Of a stretch of 64,000 nt of DNA, positions 62,033-64,000 are shown piece by piece. Position numbers and translations under genes: made by a program. This stretch comes from Psychrobacter sp. (lineage in GTDB: Bacteria > Pseudomonadota > Gammaproteobacteria > Pseudomonadales > Moraxellaceae): assembly GCF_030454045.1 (NCBI RefSeq), contig NZ_JAKDJE010000003.1, positions 22,851 through 86,850 on the forward strand, given 5' to 3'. Numbering within the stretch: position 1 is the stretch's first letter; every line of letters begins with the position of its first letter. The notes under the pieces are model-generated. The model saw only the letters and a list, made by a program, of their open reading frames with translations, was not told the DNA's origin and did no database searches.

Positions 62033-62050
62033 TTGGCACGCGGTTTGCAT
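62033..62050 (+). promoter_or_regulatory. Sigma-54 promoter of glnA
   Basis: TTGGCACG, four bases (CGGT), TTGCAT match the sigma-54 consensus TGGCACG-N4-TTGCW exactly, with the -24 GG and -12 GC correctly spaced. Transcription would start near 62062, giving a leader of about 300 bases before the glnA ATG. Confidence 0.88.
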
Positions 62051-62220
62051 TTATGGGGCTATGATTATGAACAACCAAAAAGTTGGTTAAAAAATAATTG
62101 TTAACGAGCAGCCAAACAGTAAAGCATGATGCGTTATATATTGCTAGAATTGACTTGGCCTATGTTTAAACCACTAAGATGGCGATAGGTCAGATTGAGT
62201 CAGTGCTGGAAATGAGCGTC

Positions 62221-62250
62221 TTGACTAATACGCAAAATAGTGCTGATAAT
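62221..62250 (+). promoter_or_regulatory. Possible sigma-70 promoter of glnA
   Basis: TTGACT at 62221-62226, an 18-bp spacer and GATAAT at 62245-62250 form a fair vegetative promoter inside the long leader. It would give basal glnA expression when nitrogen is plentiful, as the second promoter does in E. coli. Confidence 0.45.
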
Positions 62251-62367
62251 AAGCGTGATATTGAATGCGCTGTTTGGTATTAAAAGCACATCCGACATTT
62301 TTGAACAAAAAAATGGCACCAATAATTTTAAATTGCAATAACGTGACCAACACAACGGAGATTATGT

Positions 62368-63777
62368 ATGTCGAACAAATTATTAGATCTTATTCAATCC
62401 TCTAATGCTAAATGGGTTGACTTTCGCTTCACTGATACGCGCGGTAAAGAGCAGCACATCAGTTTCCCAGCATCGACTGTCGATGAAGATGTCATGGAAG
62501 ATGGCAAAATGTTTGACGGCTCATCTATCGCTGGTTGGAAGGGTATCGAAGCGTCTGATATGATCTTGCGTCCTGATCCAGAAACGGCGTTCGTTGATCC
62601 GTTCTTTGATGCGGTTACTGTGGTCGTGACTTGCGATATTATCGAGCCATCAACACTACAAGGCTACGATCGTGACCCACGCTCTATCGCACGCCGCGCT
62701 GAAGAGTACTTAAAGTCGACTGGTATTGGTGACACGGCTTACTTCGGTCCTGAGCCTGAGTTCTTTGTATTTGATGATGTAAAATGGTCAGTTGACATGT
62801 CTGGCGTGAGCCACAAGATCACTGCTGAAGAAGCGGCTTGGTCAACCAATGAGACGTACGAGTGGGGCAACATGGCTCACCGTCCACGCGTCAAAGGCGG
62901 TTACTTCCCAGTACCACCAATCGATAGCTCGCATGACATGCGTTCTGTGATGTGTGAGCGTATCGAAGAAATCGTTGGCGAAGGCCGCGTTGAAGTTCAT
63001 CACCACGAAGTGGCGTCTTGCCAGTCTGAAATCGGTGTAGCGTTTAACACAATGGTACGTAAAGCGGATGAAGTTCAGCAGTTGAAATATGTTGTCCATA
63101 ACGTGGCGCACCAGTTTGGTAAAACAGCGACCTTTATGCCGAAGCCAATCGTTGGTGACAACGGTTCAGGTATGCACGTGCATATGTCAATCTCAAAAGA
63201 TGGCGTAAACACGTTCTCTGGTGATGAGTATGCTGGACTATCTGAAACAGCACTGTATTTCATCGGCGGTATCATTAAGCACGCTCGTGCATTGAACGCA
63301 ATTACCAACCCATCAACGAACAGCTATAAGCGCCTTGTACCGCATTATGAAGCACCTATTAAACTTGCGTATTCAGCGTCTAACCGCTCAGCGTCTATTC
63401 GTGTGCCACATGTAAGCAGCCCGAAAGCGGTACGTATTGAAGCACGCTTCCCAGATCCAACAGCGAACCCATACTTGGCATTTGCCGCGCTATTGATGGC
63501 AGGTCTTGATGGTATCCAAAACAAAATGCATCCAGGCGAAGCGGCTGACAAGAACTTATATGACTTGCCACCAGAAGAAGAAGCACAAATCCCAACGGTT
63601 GCAGAGAGTCTAGATGTTGCATTGCAAGCACTCAAAGACGACCACGAGTTCTTATTAAAAGGCGATGTGTTCACCAAAGACATGCTAGATGCCTTTATCG
63701 CCCTAAAAGAAGATGAAGTACAACGTCTAAACGTGACTGTACATCCAGTTGAGTTTGATATGTACTACAGCTGCTAA
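62368..63777 (+). CDS. glnA: Glutamine synthetase type I
   Basis: A 469-residue GlnA with MFDGSSIAGWKGIEASDM near 48, FGPEPEFFVFDDVKW near 128, GDNGSGMHVHMSISKDG near 265, NRSASIRVP near 340 and the adenylylation loop DKNLYDLPPEE near 392, whose Tyr is the GlnE target. It makes glutamine from glutamate and ammonia with ATP as a cytoplasmic dodecamer. ATG 62368 follows CGGAG. Regulation by NtrC/sigma-54 and by adenylylation is expected from the promoter and the Tyr loop. TrpG next door consumes its product. Confidence 0.97.
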   Translation: MSNKLLDLIQSSNAKWVDFRFTDTRGKEQHISFPASTVDEDVMEDGKMFDGSSIAGWKGIEASDMILRPDPETAFVDPFFDAVTVVVTCDIIEPSTLQGYDRDPRSIARRAEEYLKSTGIGDTAYFGPEPEFFVFDDVKWSVDMSGVSHKITAEEAAWSTNETYEWGNMAHRPRVKGGYFPVPPIDSSHDMRSVMCERIEEIVGEGRVEVHHHEVASCQSEIGVAFNTMVRKADEVQQLKYVVHNVAHQFGKTATFMPKPIVGDNGSGMHVHMSISKDGVNTFSGDEYAGLSETALYFIGGIIKHARALNAITNPSTNSYKRLVPHYEAPIKLAYSASNRSASIRVPHVSSPKAVRIEARFPDPTANPYLAFAALLMAGLDGIQNKMHPGEAADKNLYDLPPEEEAQIPTVAESLDVALQALKDDHEFLLKGDVFTKDMLDAFIALKEDEVQRLNVTVHPVEFDMYYSC

Positions 63778-63804
63778 TGATTGACTAACTTGTTTAGTTG
63801 ATGC

Positions 63805-63842
63805 AAAAAAAGCCAGTTAAGGGACTCTTAACTGGCTTTTTT
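63805..63842 (+). terminator. Intrinsic terminator of glnA
   Basis: AAAAGCCAGTTAAG and CTTAACTGGCTTTT form a 14-bp perfect stem with a short loop and flanking A/T runs, 28 bp past the glnA stop. From here to base 64000 I see no supported gene. Confidence 0.92.
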
Positions 63843-64000
63843 GTGTCTAGCGAAAAGGTCGGCATCAATTGATGATATTTCTCAATCATTATTGAGTTTA
63901 TATCAAATCCTACTGATTTTGTGTCAAAAGTATCGCATAATGGTTTTAGGGCGTGTTGAACATTCGACCATGGCACTGACAGCGACTATTTTTTAGGCGA

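Noticed and set aside
63794..63976. Small minus-strand frame after glnA
   Set aside because: It overlaps the glnA terminator and has no ribosome site or recognisable sequence.
1..64000. CRISPR arrays, rRNA operons, intact tRNA genes
   Set aside because: None were seen on either strand; the only tRNA-like sequence is the degraded piece near 3318-3438.

Overview
The window looks like the chromosome of a gammaproteobacterium of the Moraxellaceae, most likely Psychrobacter. This rests on moderate G+C, the protein sequence style of the housekeeping genes, and combinations such as pdxA-rsmA-apaH, ahcY-metF and trpGDC next to glnA. The genus is an inference from remembered family resemblance, not a database result.

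Left host segment (1-21080). The 5' part of dnaB is divergent from pdxA. rsmA and apaH follow pdxA, but about 1.2 kb of low-G+C accessory DNA separates pdxA from rsmA: an immunity-like gene and a degraded tRNA-Leu-like 3' end. A decayed strip (5384-6219) holds a transglutaminase remnant. Then come, all on the minus strand, a Gcr-type membrane protein, two acyl-CoA dehydrogenases, a PAS-GGDEF-EAL protein, rsmE, and ahcY-metF behind a probable S-adenosylhomocysteine riboswitch. metF is broken by a 5-bp tandem duplication. A BtuB-like TonB-dependent receptor ends this segment.

Prophage (21081-54972, about 33.9 kb). This is a near-complete Mu-like transposable siphophage. I place its ends at TG (21081) and CA (54972). 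Transposase-type sites start exactly 7 bp inside both ends, and the direct repeat GCTA abuts both. Order: left-end sites, a small gene with an in-frame TGA, a CI/LexA-like repressor, operators, ner, MuA, MuB, gemA, mor, a block of small early genes with a phage HU, lysis genes (endolysin, Rz with an embedded Rz1, holin-like), terminase, portal, F-like head protein, nested I/Z protease-scaffold, decoration and lambda-E-type capsid proteins, an Acb2-like anti-CBASS protein, neck genes, tail tube, a two-gene moron cassette, a 1143-residue tape measure, tail-tip genes and right-end sites. Three copies of one late-promoter element precede the lysis, head and tape-measure modules, matching the logic of Mu's C-activated promoters.

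Right host segment (54973-64000). An MscS-type channel, an AlkA-like glycosylase, an Smr-domain protein, trpC-trpD-trpG (minus strand) and glnA. glnA has a near-consensus sigma-54 promoter, NtrC-like sites and a possible sigma-70 promoter. The most notable items are the Acb2-like gene, the mapped prophage ends with the late-promoter family, the moron cassette and the metF frameshift.
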